This document shows, in pieces, positions 26,418-37,404 of a stretch of DNA of 64,000 bases. The notes under the pieces were generated by a model. The model was given only the letters and a program-made list of their open reading frames with translations, had not been told where the DNA came from and did no database searches. A program made the translations under genes and the position numbers. The stretch is from Terriglobia bacterium (GTDB lineage: Bacteria; Acidobacteriota; Vicinamibacteria; Vicinamibacterales; CAVVIG01): positions 42,380-106,379 of the forward strand of contig JAIQFX010000005.1 in assembly GCA_020073005.1 (NCBI GenBank), given 5' to 3'. How positions within the stretch are numbered: position 1 is the stretch's first letter; each line of letters begins with the position of its first letter.

Positions 26418-27018
26418 GGCGACCTGCACGGCGCGCTTCCGGAGGAAGGCGGTTTCGGGCAAGGCGCGCCTCGAGACCGAAGCTCTGCACTTCCGCGGTG
26501 GCGATTTGCGGCTCGAGATCCCTTTCAAACAGATGAAGAAGGTGACCGCGCGCGGGGGCACGCTGACCATCGTCGGGCCGGACGGCCCCGCGTCCTTCGA
26601 TCTCGGCGCGGCCGCGGAGAAGTGGGCCGGCAAGATTCAGCATCCGCCGTCGCGCCTGCAGAAGCTCGGCGCGAAACCCGAATGGCGCGCGTCCGCGATT
26701 GGCGTCGACGATGACGCGTTTCTCGAAGAGCTCGAGCGCGCCGTGGCTCACCTGTCGATCGGGCGCGTGGTGAGAGAGAGCGACGCGATCTTCTTCGGCG
26801 CGACGAATGCCGCGCAGCTCGATCGGATCGCGACGCTGAAGGCGTCGCTCACGTCCAACGGAGCGCTGTGGGTGATTCGTCCGAAGGGGCGCCCGGAGAT
26901 TTCCGAGAGCGCCGTCATGGCCGCGGGCAAGGCGGCGGGCCTCGTCGACGTCAAGGTCGTCAGCTTCTCGCCGACGCACACGGCCGAGAAGTTCGTGATT
27001 CGTCTGGCCGACCGATGA
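26407..27018 (+). CDS. DUF3052-like protein
   Basis: 203 residues, no signal peptide. An N-terminal half made of short beta strands (ARLETEALHFRGGDLRLEIPFKQM, TLTIVGPDGPASFDLG) looks like a PH-like barrel; the C-terminal half (SDAIFFGATNAAQLDRIATL, GALWVIRPKGRPEI, ESAVMAAGKAAGLVDVKVVSFS) resembles DUF3052. This two-part layout is often annotated hypothetical. Function unknown. It overlaps its neighbours at both ends (11 and 4 bases), so it is translated in a coupled series with the AlkD-like gene and the membrane protein. Confidence 0.72.
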   Translation: MGAEATCTARFRRKAVSGKARLETEALHFRGGDLRLEIPFKQMKKVTARGGTLTIVGPDGPASFDLGAAAEKWAGKIQHPPSRLQKLGAKPEWRASAIGVDDDAFLEELERAVAHLSIGRVVRESDAIFFGATNAAQLDRIATLKASLTSNGALWVIRPKGRPEISESAVMAAGKAAGLVDVKVVSFSPTHTAEKFVIRLADR

Positions 27019-29324
27019 CGCTGCCGCGCGTGGCGCGCGCCCCGTCGTTGATCGCGGCGGCGGGCTACACCGTTCTGACGTGCGTGTTGCTGTGGCCCCT
27101 GCCGATCCAGTTGTCCACGGTTCTGCCGCACGATCTCGGCGATCCGCTTCTCAACACGTGGATCCTCTGGTGGAATGCACACGCCGTGCCGCTGACGGCG
27201 CGCTGGTGGAACGCGCCGATGTTCTGGCCGGCCTCGAGCGCATTCGCCTTCTCGGAGCACCTGCTGGGCATCAGCGTCCTGACGACGCCGATGCAGTGGC
27301 TCGGCGCGACTCCGGTCACGGCGTACAACGTCGCGCTGCTGCTGTCGTTTCCGCTGACGGCGCTGGCCGCGCACGCGCTCGTGCTCGCGCTGACCGATCG
27401 CCGCGACGCGGCGGTCGTCGCCGGCCTCATGTTCGGCTTCGCGCCTTACCGCACCGCGCAGCTCGGACACCTTCAGATGCTGCTGTCGTTCTGGATGCCG
27501 CTGGCGCTTCTGGCGCTGCACCGGTACGTCGACGGCAGTCGGCAGCGATGGCTGTGGATCTTCGGCGCGGCGTGGCTCCTGCAGGCGTTGTCGAACGGCT
27601 ACTTCCTTTTCTTTTTCTCGCTGCTCGTCGCGCTGTGGCTCGCCTGGTTCGCGAGCGGACGCGCGGAGCGCCGGAGCCTCGCCGCCATTCTCGCCGCCTG
27701 GACGATCGCCGCGGTGCCGCTCGCGCCGATCCTGTGGAAGTACCGCGAGGTGCAGGTGGCGTTCGACTTCCGCCGCGACCTCACCGAAGTCGCGGCGTAC
27801 TCGGCCGACATCGCGGCGTTGCTCACCGCATCGCCGCACATGAGGTTCTGGACGCTCGACATCTTCCGTGCCGAAGAAGGCGAGCTGTTTCCAGGCGTGA
27901 CGGCTGTCGCGCTGCTGATCGCCGTGGCCGGCGTCTGGCTCTGGCGCGCGCCGCGCACCGACCGCGTGCCCCGCATGCGAGCCGCGCTGCTCGTCGCGTC
28001 GGCTTTTCTGGCCGCCGCCGCCGTGAGCACGCCCATCGTGGGGCCGTGGTCGATCGCGGTCCGCGGCCTCACGGTGGTGTCCGTCGGCGCCGCGTCAAAG
28101 CCGCTCGCGCAGGCCATCGTCTGTTTCGTCGCCGCGATGGCGATCGATCCGCGCGTCGTCGCGCTGGCGCGAGCGCGATCGCGCTTGATGTTCTACGCGT
28201 GCGCGACCGTCGTGATGTACGTGTTGAGCCTGGGACCGGTCCCGCGGTTTCTCGGCGCGCCGGTGCTCACGCAGGGCCCGTACGTCTGGCTCATGCGCCT
28301 GCCCGGGTTCGACGGCCTGCGCGTGCCCGCGCGTTTCGCGATGCTCGGCGTGCTGTGCCTGTCCGTCGCGGCCGGCCTCGCGTTCGCGCGCCTGGCGCCA
28401 GCGGCGCGCGGCCGGAGGCGGAGGCTCGCGTGGTCGCTCGTCGCGATTGGTCTGCTGTTCGACGAGACGGCGCACGGGATCGCGTTTCCGGGCCTGCCGC
28501 CGCGCATGCCGCTCCTGGAGTCCGCGGCGGACCGCGCCGTCGTGCTGGAACTGCCCGCCGGCAATCCGTCGTACGACCTGCAGGCGATGTACCGCGCGAT
28601 GTACCATGGCCGGCCGCTCGTCAACGGCTACAGCGGCTATTTCCCGCCGCACTATGTCGTGATGCAGTACGCCGGACCAGACGATACCGACGCCCTCGTC
28701 GACGCGATGACCGCGCGAGGGCCGCTCGTGATCCGCGTCGATTCGGACCGCGACCCTGGCGCTCGAATCGCGCACTCGGTGATCACGCGGCGCGGCATGA
28801 CGCCGCTCGGCAACGACGCCGGTGGCCGCCTGTACGCGGTCCCCGCCACGCCACCCGATCCGCCGGTGACGGGATCGCGCCTGCCGATCGCTTCGGTCTC
28901 CTCGAACGTGACCGGATCGAGTCCGGCTCGAATGATCGACGGCGCGCTCGGGACGTGGTGGACGACCGGTGCGAACCAGCGCGGCGGCGAGACGGTCACC
29001 ATCGATCTCGGCGCGCCCCGCACGATCAGCGCGGTGATCCTCAGCGTCGGCGCACACCCGAACGATTACCCGCGCGCGCTGGCGATCGATCTCTCCGACG
29101 ACGGGGCCGAGTGGAGAACGGTCTGGACCGGGCGCGGCGCCGCGCGCGCGCTCACGGCCGCCGCGGACCACCCGCACGAGATTCCGCTGTCGTTTCCGCT
29201 GCCGCCGTCGCGCGCGCGTGTCGTCCGGCTGCGTCAGACCGGCGCCGACGCCTTCTTCTACTGGACCGTCGCCGAGCTCGCGGTGATCGGCGCGGACGCC
29301 GTGGTATCGTCACCGCTCAAATGA
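27015..29324 (+). CDS. Polytopic membrane protein with C-terminal discoidin-like domain (copy 1)
   Basis: 769 residues. About ten to twelve membrane helices between 10 and 500, with the first extracytoplasmic loop carrying LPHDLGDPLLNTWILWWNAH, the Asp-containing loop typical of GT-C-like membrane glycosyltransferases. The C-terminal 140 residues (SNVTGSSPARMIDGALGTWW, GGETVTIDLGAPRTISAVIL, ARVVRLRQTGADAFFYWTVAEL) look like an F5/8-type C carbohydrate-binding domain, facing the periplasm. Start at the ATG overlapping the upstream stop (ATGA). The next gene is a paralogue in tandem. Enzyme activity is inferred from topology only. Confidence 0.78.
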   Translation: MTLPRVARAPSLIAAAGYTVLTCVLLWPLPIQLSTVLPHDLGDPLLNTWILWWNAHAVPLTARWWNAPMFWPASSAFAFSEHLLGISVLTTPMQWLGATPVTAYNVALLLSFPLTALAAHALVLALTDRRDAAVVAGLMFGFAPYRTAQLGHLQMLLSFWMPLALLALHRYVDGSRQRWLWIFGAAWLLQALSNGYFLFFFSLLVALWLAWFASGRAERRSLAAILAAWTIAAVPLAPILWKYREVQVAFDFRRDLTEVAAYSADIAALLTASPHMRFWTLDIFRAEEGELFPGVTAVALLIAVAGVWLWRAPRTDRVPRMRAALLVASAFLAAAAVSTPIVGPWSIAVRGLTVVSVGAASKPLAQAIVCFVAAMAIDPRVVALARARSRLMFYACATVVMYVLSLGPVPRFLGAPVLTQGPYVWLMRLPGFDGLRVPARFAMLGVLCLSVAAGLAFARLAPAARGRRRRLAWSLVAIGLLFDETAHGIAFPGLPPRMPLLESAADRAVVLELPAGNPSYDLQAMYRAMYHGRPLVNGYSGYFPPHYVVMQYAGPDDTDALVDAMTARGPLVIRVDSDRDPGARIAHSVITRRGMTPLGNDAGGRLYAVPATPPDPPVTGSRLPIASVSSNVTGSSPARMIDGALGTWWTTGANQRGGETVTIDLGAPRTISAVILSVGAHPNDYPRALAIDLSDDGAEWRTVWTGRGAARALTAAADHPHEIPLSFPLPPSRARVVRLRQTGADAFFYWTVAELAVIGADAVVSSPLK

Positions 29325-31615
29325 CCCCGTCCCGCGCGGCGCGGGCGACGCCGTGGCTGCTGGCCGCCGTTGCGTACGCGACGCTGACGATCCTCTTCAC
29401 GTGGCCGCTGGTCCTGCGCATGTCTTCGGTGCTGCCGCACGATCTGGGCGATCCGATCCTCGGCACGTACATTCTCTGGTGGAACGCGCACGTCACGCCG
29501 CTCACCGAGCGCTGGTGGAGCGCGCCGTACTTCTGGCCGACGTCCGGCGTGACGACGTTCTCCGAGCATCTGCTCGGCATCAGCGTCCTCACGTCGCCGC
29601 TGATGTGGCTCGACGCCGGTCCCGTCACGGCCTACAACGTCGCGTTCCTCGTCACATTCCCGCTCTCCGCGCTCGGCGCGCACGCGCTGGCGCACCGGCT
29701 GACGCGGCGTCACACTGCGAGCGTCATCGCGGGGCTGATCTACGGCTTCAATCCGTATCGCACGGCGCATGTCTCGCACATCCAGGTGATCTGGTCGTTC
29801 CTGATGCCGTTCGCGCTTGCGGCCCTGCATGCGTACCGGGACGAGGGCCGCGCGCGGTGGCTCGTGCTGCTCGGCGCGCTCGTCCTCGCGCAAGGACTGG
29901 GCAACGGCTACTACCTTCTGTACTTTCCGCTACTGCTGGGCTTGGCGATCCTCTGGTTCTTCGACGTGCGCGCGGAGCTCCGGCGTGTTCTGACGATCGC
30001 CGTCGCGTGCGCCGTCGGACTCGTGCCCGCGGTGCCGATCCTCGTCGAATATCTGCGCGTCCATCGCGCGTTTCAGTTCGTCCGCGGCATCGCCGAGATC
30101 CGGCTGTTCAGCGCGGACCTGATGTCGCTCACCTGGACCGCGCCCGAAAACACACTGTGGACCTGGCGGTCCGTTCACACGCTGCCCGAACAACAACTGT
30201 TCTTCGGTCTCACCGCAATCGTGCTCGTCGCCGTCACCGCCGCGCACGCGGCGATGCAGCAGCCGGCCGCGCCGTCGCCGTGGCCGCGCGTCCGCCTGGC
30301 CGCCGCGATTGTGTGCGGCGTCTTCTCGATCCTCGCGCTCGTGACGGCGATCGTCGGGCCGTGGCGTATCGCCGCGTTCGGCGTGACGATCGCGACGCTC
30401 GGCAATTTCTCGAAGCCGCTCGCGCTCGGCCTGACCGCGGCCGGCGTCGTCACGTTGACCGGACCGCTGTTCACGCAGGCGGCGCGGCGGCGATCCGTCT
30501 TCGCGTTCTACGTCTTCGCCGCGATCGCGCTGTTCATTCTGGCGATGGGCCCCGATCCCGCGTTCCGCCAGACCACCTTCTTCTATAAGGGTCCGTACGC
30601 GTGGCTGATGCGCGTGCCCGGCTTCGACGCGGCGCGCGTGCCGGCGCGGCTTGGGATGCTCGTCTCGCTCTGCCTCTCGGCGGCGGCCGCGCTGGGCTTC
30701 GTGCGCATCATCGATCGACGGCCCGCCCCGGTCGCGCACGCGGCGACGTGGCTCGTCATCGCCGGCGTGCTCGCCGACAGTTGGATCAGCGGTCTTGCGC
30801 TCATGCCGGTTCCAGATCGCGTGCAGATGCTCGAGCGGCTGCCGGCAGGAACGCCGGTCCTCGAGCTGCCGCTCGGCAACGTCGAGGGCGATCTGGCCGC
30901 GATGTACCGATCGATTTACCACCAGCATCCGGTGATGAATGGATACGGCGGGTACATGCCGGCGCACTATCTGCCACTGCGCTTCGCGCTCAGGTCGCCG
31001 CAAGGCGACTCAGCGCCCGCGTTCGCCGCGCTGGGAACGCCGGTCATCGCCGTCGCGGATGGACGCACGGAGGACGGCCAGAAGTGGATGAGCGTCCTCA
31101 CGCGGCTGCCTGGCGTCGAGTACGTCGGCTCGGACGCGGGACGCCGCATCTTCGTCGTGCCTGACGCCGGACAACGGATCGCGGATCTCTCCGGATCGCG
31201 GCTGACGGTGAGCGCGCTGACGACGAACACGGGTCCGACGAGCCTTGCGCCGTTGAATGACGGGAACCGGTTGACGGCCTGGCGCTCGGCATCGCCGCAG
31301 CGCGGCGACGAAGTCTTCACGATCGATCTCGGCGCGACCCGAAACGTCCAGGGCTTCACGATGTCGCTGGGCCTGTTCAACGACGACTTCCCGCGCGTCC
31401 TCGCGATCGACACGTCCGACGATGGTGTCGTCTGGACGCCGCGGCCGTCGCCGTCGCCGGTGGCCGTCGCGATCGCCGCCGCGCGCCGGGATCCGCTCAT
31501 GGTGCCGATGCCGTTCGCGCTCGGCGTGCCGGCGCGGTATGTGCGGCTGCGCCAACTCGGATCGGACCCTGAGCGTCCCTGGTCGATCGCCGAGCTTGCC
31601 GTGCATGGCAGCTGA
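29321..31615 (+). CDS. Polytopic membrane protein with C-terminal discoidin-like domain (copy 2)
   Basis: 764 residues, paralogue of the preceding gene over its whole length: VLPHDLGDPILGTYILWWNAH, FSEHLLGISVLTSPLMWL, GPYAWLMRVPGFDAARVPAR and a discoidin-like end (DGNRLTAWRSASPQRGDEVFTIDLG, PARYVRLRQLGSDPERPWSI). The two differ throughout, so the duplication is old. Start overlaps the upstream stop by four bases. A stretch LRSPQGDSAP near residue 556 is encoded by a small GTCGCC/GGCGAC palindrome; I do not count it as an element. The gene ends one base before a heptamer array and the thiC riboswitch. Confidence 0.78.
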   Translation: MTPSRAARATPWLLAAVAYATLTILFTWPLVLRMSSVLPHDLGDPILGTYILWWNAHVTPLTERWWSAPYFWPTSGVTTFSEHLLGISVLTSPLMWLDAGPVTAYNVAFLVTFPLSALGAHALAHRLTRRHTASVIAGLIYGFNPYRTAHVSHIQVIWSFLMPFALAALHAYRDEGRARWLVLLGALVLAQGLGNGYYLLYFPLLLGLAILWFFDVRAELRRVLTIAVACAVGLVPAVPILVEYLRVHRAFQFVRGIAEIRLFSADLMSLTWTAPENTLWTWRSVHTLPEQQLFFGLTAIVLVAVTAAHAAMQQPAAPSPWPRVRLAAAIVCGVFSILALVTAIVGPWRIAAFGVTIATLGNFSKPLALGLTAAGVVTLTGPLFTQAARRRSVFAFYVFAAIALFILAMGPDPAFRQTTFFYKGPYAWLMRVPGFDAARVPARLGMLVSLCLSAAAALGFVRIIDRRPAPVAHAATWLVIAGVLADSWISGLALMPVPDRVQMLERLPAGTPVLELPLGNVEGDLAAMYRSIYHQHPVMNGYGGYMPAHYLPLRFALRSPQGDSAPAFAALGTPVIAVADGRTEDGQKWMSVLTRLPGVEYVGSDAGRRIFVVPDAGQRIADLSGSRLTVSALTTNTGPTSLAPLNDGNRLTAWRSASPQRGDEVFTIDLGATRNVQGFTMSLGLFNDDFPRVLAIDTSDDGVVWTPRPSPSPVAVAIAAARRDPLMVPMPFALGVPARYVRLRQLGSDPERPWSIAELAVHGS

Positions 31616-31650
31616 CAGCCCTCAGCCCTTTGCTCTCCGCCCTTTGATAT
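31616..31650. repeat. Heptamer array (AGGGCNN type) upstream of the thiC riboswitch
   Basis: Five 7-base units on the plus strand: CAGCCCT, CAGCCCT, TTGCTCT, CCGCCCT, TTGATAT. It fills the whole space between the stop of the membrane protein and the riboswitch, so the thiC promoter must lie in or next to it; the last unit contributes the TTGATATAGT sequence that looks like an extended -10 (TG at 645-646, TATAGT at 648-653). Confidence 0.8.
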
Positions 31651-31656
31651 AGTCGA

Positions 31657-33901
<2,245 letters not shown>

Positions 33902-33903
<2 letters not shown>

Positions 33904-35044
33904 GTCCCGATTATACGACCTTCAGAAATTCTGCCGCGACCAGCGTGACTGGCTTCTCGAGACCATCGAGTCGCTCGTGCGACTGGAATCGCCGACGACG
34001 GACAAGAGCGCCGTCGATCGGTGCGGCGCCGAGCTCGCGTCTCGCCTCCAGGCGATCGGTGGACGGGTGACACGGCTCTCGCGGCCGGATCGCGGCGATC
34101 ATCTGCTCACGGAATTCGGGTGCGGTACGTCACAGATTCTGCTGCTCGGACACTTCGACACCGTCTGGCCGGTGGGTCAGCTCGATCGGATGCCGCTCAC
34201 GCGCGCGGACGGCCGGCTGCGCGGACCGGGCGTCTTCGACATGAAGGCCGGCATCGCGATCGGCATGCTCGCGACGCGCGCGTTGCTCGAGACCGGCACG
34301 CCCGTCGCGCGCCGCATCGTCATGCTCTGGACGACGGACGAGGAAATCGGCAGCGCCACGTCGCGCGCGGCGATTGAAGACGAAGCGCGGCGCAGCGACG
34401 CGGTGTTCGTGCTCGAGCCGTCGCTGCCGGGCGGCGCCGTCAAGACTTCGCGCAAAGGCTGCGGCGGGTACCAGGTCGTCGTCCGCGGCGTCTCCGCGCA
34501 TGCCGGCATCGAGCCGCAGAAGGGCGCGAGCGCGGTCCAGGAACTGGCGCATCAGATTCTGCGCATCAACGCGCTGCAGGATCTCGCGCGCGGCATTTCC
34601 GTCAACGTCGTCCAGGTCTCCGGCGGCTTGCGGTCCAACGTGATCCCGGACGAAGCGCATGCCACCGTGGATGTCCGTGTGCCGTCGGCGGCAGCGGCCG
34701 CGGAGATTGACGCCGCGTTCCGCGCGCTGCGTCCCGTCGATGAACGAACAAGGGTGGAATCGTCCGGTGGAATGGACCGTCCGCCCCTGGAACGCACCGC
34801 GGACGTCGAGCGTCTGTATGAGCGGGCGAGCGACATCGCCCGCGTGTTGGGTCATCCACTGGACGAGGGCGGCACGGGCGGAGGGTCGGACGGGAACTTC
34901 ACGGCCGCGCTCGGAGTTCCCACGCTGGACGGCCTTGGCGCCATCGGCGACGGCGCGCACGCACTGCACGAATACGTCGACATCGAGTCGCTTCCTGATC
35001 GCGCTGCGCTCATCGCCGGATTGATTGCCGGCCTAAAGGACTAA
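33902..35044 (+). CDS. M20 family metallopeptidase (carboxypeptidase G2-like)
   Basis: Zinc-dependent exopeptidase, probably cytoplasmic (no signal peptide). 380 residues. Metal ligands and catalytic residues: His84-x-Asp86 in LLGHFDTVWPVG, Asp113 in GVFDMKAG, Glu147-Glu148 in TTDEEIGS, plus the GTGGGSDGNFTA block; the dimerisation domain sits between (KGCGGYQVVVRGVSAHAGIEP). Closest in pattern to glutamate carboxypeptidase / CPG2. The substrate is not defined. ATG overlaps the start codon of the divergent secreted-protein gene; no ribosome-binding site is seen. Confidence 0.92.
33910..33915 (-). promoter_or_regulatory. TATAAT box for a leaderless transcript of the secreted-protein gene
   Basis: On the minus strand TATAAT lies six bases before the ATG at 33903, so a normal -10 to start distance places transcription start at or within a base or two of the ATG. 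No clear -35. It sits inside the 5' end of the M20 peptidase gene. Confidence 0.45.
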
Positions 35045-35053
35045 AATAGAGTC

Positions 35054-35881
35054 ATGTCGAACGTTGCCAAGACCGCGGTGCTGCTCGGCGCGCTGAGCGC
35101 GCTGTTGATGTTCATCGGCGAAGCCCTCGGCGGCGGCCAGGGCATGATCGTCGGCTTCTTCTTCGCCGTCGTGATGAACTTCGGGTCGTACTGGTTCTCC
35201 GACAAGATCGTGCTGAGCTCGTACGGCGCGCAGGAAGTGGGACCGGGCCACCGGTTGTACGACATGGTCGGCCGGCTCGCGGCGCGTGACGGCCTGCCGC
35301 AGCCGCGCTGCTACATCATTCCGGATCCCTCGCCGAACGCGTTCGCGACCGGACGCAATCCGCAGCACGCGGCGGTCGCAGCGACCGAAGGCATCCTGCA
35401 GATTCTCAACGACGTGGAGCTTGAAGGCGTGCTGGCGCACGAGCTATCCCACGTCAAGCATCGCGACATCCTGACGAGCTCGATCGCGGCGACGCTGGCG
35501 GCGGCCATCATGATGATCTCGCGGTTCGCGATGTTCTTCGGCGGGAGCCGGGACAATGACCGCGAGGGCATGAATCCGGTCGCGCTGATCGCGACGATCA
35601 TCCTCGCGCCGCTCGCGGCGATGCTGATTCAGTCCGCGATCTCGCGCTCGCGCGAGTACGACGCCGACGCCGGCGGCGCGGCGCTCGTCGGCAGTCCGGA
35701 CGGCCTCGTCAGCGCGCTGAAGAAGATCGAAGCGGGCTCGAAGATGGTTCCGCTGGACGCGAGCCCGGCGACGGCGCACCTGTTCATCATCAAGCCGTCG
35801 CTCTCCGGCATGCTGGGCCTGTTCAGCACGCATCCGCCGACCGACCAGCGGATCGCCGCGCTGCTTCGCCAGCGGCAGTAA
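35054..35881 (+). CDS. htpX: Protease HtpX homologue (M48)
   Basis: Membrane zinc metalloprotease for quality control of membrane proteins. 275 residues. Two N-terminal membrane helices (about 8-25, 30-48), catalytic HELSH (His129, Glu130, His133) preceded by LEGVLA, two further helices (about 140-160, 178-195), and the third zinc ligand region SREYDADAGGAALVG. Ends with FSTHPPTDQRIAALL, the usual HtpX terminus. All catalytic residues present. Ten bases after the M20 peptidase stop, likely in the same transcript. Confidence 0.95.
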   Translation: MSNVAKTAVLLGALSALLMFIGEALGGGQGMIVGFFFAVVMNFGSYWFSDKIVLSSYGAQEVGPGHRLYDMVGRLAARDGLPQPRCYIIPDPSPNAFATGRNPQHAAVAATEGILQILNDVELEGVLAHELSHVKHRDILTSSIAATLAAAIMMISRFAMFFGGSRDNDREGMNPVALIATIILAPLAAMLIQSAISRSREYDADAGGAALVGSPDGLVSALKKIEAGSKMVPLDASPATAHLFIIKPSLSGMLGLFSTHPPTDQRIAALLRQRQ

Positions 35882-35883
35882 GT

Positions 35884-36915
35884 TCACCAGGCGAAGCCGA
35901 CCTGCGTCTCCTCGTTCGGCTCGTCCGCCGCGGGCGCGTCACCCGGCGCGTTCGCGTCTTCGCGCCGCGCCATCCCGTACCGCTGCTGCAGCACGCGCAC
36001 CATCGCCTTCACTTCCCTGCGATACGCCTCGGGCGGAGACGTCTTCCGGTACAGCTTCTCCATGCGCGGGCGAAGCGCCGGGAAGTCGCGCTCGAGGAAG
36101 CGCATGAAGTGATCGCGCGTGCCGTCCTGCAGGTGCATGACGTTGCAGCCGACGAAGCGCGCGCCGTGATCCGCGATCGCCTTCACCGTACGCTCCAGCT
36201 TCGAGCGCGATGACGAGAAGCCGGGGACGATCGGCGCCATCAGCACGCCCGCGTTCAGGCCCGCGTCGATCAGCTCGCGGACCGCTCGCAGGCGCTTGAG
36301 CGGGTGCGCGGTCCCCGGCTCCAGCCGGCGCCACGCGTCTTCGTCGACCGTGGGCACGCTCATGTAGATCGTGGAGCGCGCCGCGCGGGCGTGATCGGCG
36401 AGCACGTCGATGTCGCGGACGATCATCGGTCCCTTCGTGATCAGGCCGAACGGCGTGCGGCCTTTCGTCAGCGCCTGGATGGCCCCGCGGCTCAGCTTGT
36501 AGTGGCCCTCGATCGGCTGATAGGGATCGGTCGCGGTGCCGAACGCCACCAGCTCGCGCGTCCAGGACGGCTTGTCCAGCTCGCGCGCGAGCACCGCCAC
36601 CAGGTTGTGCTTCACGAGGATCACCGACGCGAACTCGTCGCTCGCGTTCATCTCGAACTGCGCGTGGTACCGGCGCGCGAAACAGTAGTGGCACCCGTGC
36701 GTGCAGCCGCGGTACGGGTTCAGCGTCCAGTTGAACGGCATGCCCGCGGCGCGATTGAGGGCGGAGCGGCAGGTGACTTCCTGATAGCGCGCGTCATCGG
36801 CCCGGAGATCGGCGCCGGTCAGCGCGGCTGCGCCGCCGTCCTTCACGGCTTTGGCGACGTCGCGCGTCGTGGGCTTCTGCGAGGCGAGGTCGAAAAGGAG
36901 AGGGAATGTCGTCAT
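35884..36915 (-). CDS. Radical SAM protein, Rv2578c / SplB-like family
   Basis: 343 residues. The radical-SAM cluster motif is C71-x3-C75-x2-C78 in NPYRGCTHGCHYCFARRYH, typical of the Rv2578c group related to spore photoproduct lyase. Further blocks: FGTATDPYQPIEGHYKLSR, LITKGPMIVRDIDVL, IYMSVPTVDEDAWRRLEPGT, GVLMAPIVPGFSSS. Substrate unknown. I chose the ATG giving MTTFPLLFDLASQ; an in-frame ATG 75 bases upstream adds an unconserved tail. Ends two bases from the convergent htpX stop. Confidence 0.86.
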   Translation of the reverse strand: MTTFPLLFDLASQKPTTRDVAKAVKDGGAAALTGADLRADDARYQEVTCRSALNRAAGMPFNWTLNPYRGCTHGCHYCFARRYHAQFEMNASDEFASVILVKHNLVAVLARELDKPSWTRELVAFGTATDPYQPIEGHYKLSRGAIQALTKGRTPFGLITKGPMIVRDIDVLADHARAARSTIYMSVPTVDEDAWRRLEPGTAHPLKRLRAVRELIDAGLNAGVLMAPIVPGFSSSRSKLERTVKAIADHGARFVGCNVMHLQDGTRDHFMRFLERDFPALRPRMEKLYRKTSPPEAYRREVKAMVRVLQQRYGMARREDANAPGDAPAADEPNEETQVGFAW

Positions 36916-37017
36916 GCCGGACCCTTGGGGAAACGCGGCGGCTTCGCCTTTGTTTCGCCTAATAATCGGGTCCGGCGACGGACGTGTCAAGCGGGAAACG
37001 CGCCTGGCGGCGCGGCG

Positions 37018-37365
37018 CTACCGAGGCTTGGTCGAGGGCTTCCGCGACTTCGACTTCGGGGTCGACTTCGACTTCGCCGTTGTCGACCTCTTCGCGCCGG
37101 TCTTCTTTTTCACGGCCGGCTTTTTCGCCGCGCCGGACGCCGCTCCCGAGGCCGCGCCGGAGGCGGACCCGCTGGAGTTCGCGGCCGCGCCGGACGAGGA
37201 CACGCGCGACGAATGTTTCGCGCGCTGCGTCGTCCGCTTCTTGGTCTGGCGCGTCTGCGTCTTGGGTTGATCGGGCGGCGTGGCCTGCGCGGCTTCAGCC
37301 AGTCCGCTGAAGGCGAACGCGACCAGCGCGACGGCCAGCAGCCTCATGGTCTTTCGAATCATCAA
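37018..37365 (-). CDS. Secreted, strongly basic low-complexity protein
   Basis: 115 residues. Signal peptide LLAVALVAFAFSGLAEAA (cleavage near 25), then a Lys/Arg/Ser/Thr/Ala-rich chain without predicted structure (TKKRTTQRAKHSS, GSASGAASGAASGAAKK, AKSKSTPKSKSRKPSTK). The combination of export signal and histone-H1-like tail is unusual; it could bind surface polyanions such as LPS, teichoid polymers or extracellular DNA, but that is only inference. Upstream of the radical SAM gene on the same strand. Real coding is supported by the signal peptide and codon use, not by a known family. Confidence 0.6.
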   Translation of the reverse strand: MMIRKTMRLLAVALVAFAFSGLAEAAQATPPDQPKTQTRQTKKRTTQRAKHSSRVSSSGAAANSSGSASGAASGAASGAAKKPAVKKKTGAKRSTTAKSKSTPKSKSRKPSTKPR

Positions 37366-37404
37366 ATCCTCCGCGAGTACGATAACGCAATCCGCGTCGC
37401 AGGG

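Noticed and set aside
30988..31016. GTCGCC/GGCGAC mini-palindrome in the second membrane-protein gene
   Set aside because: Arms of six bases only and no second copy recognised in the window.
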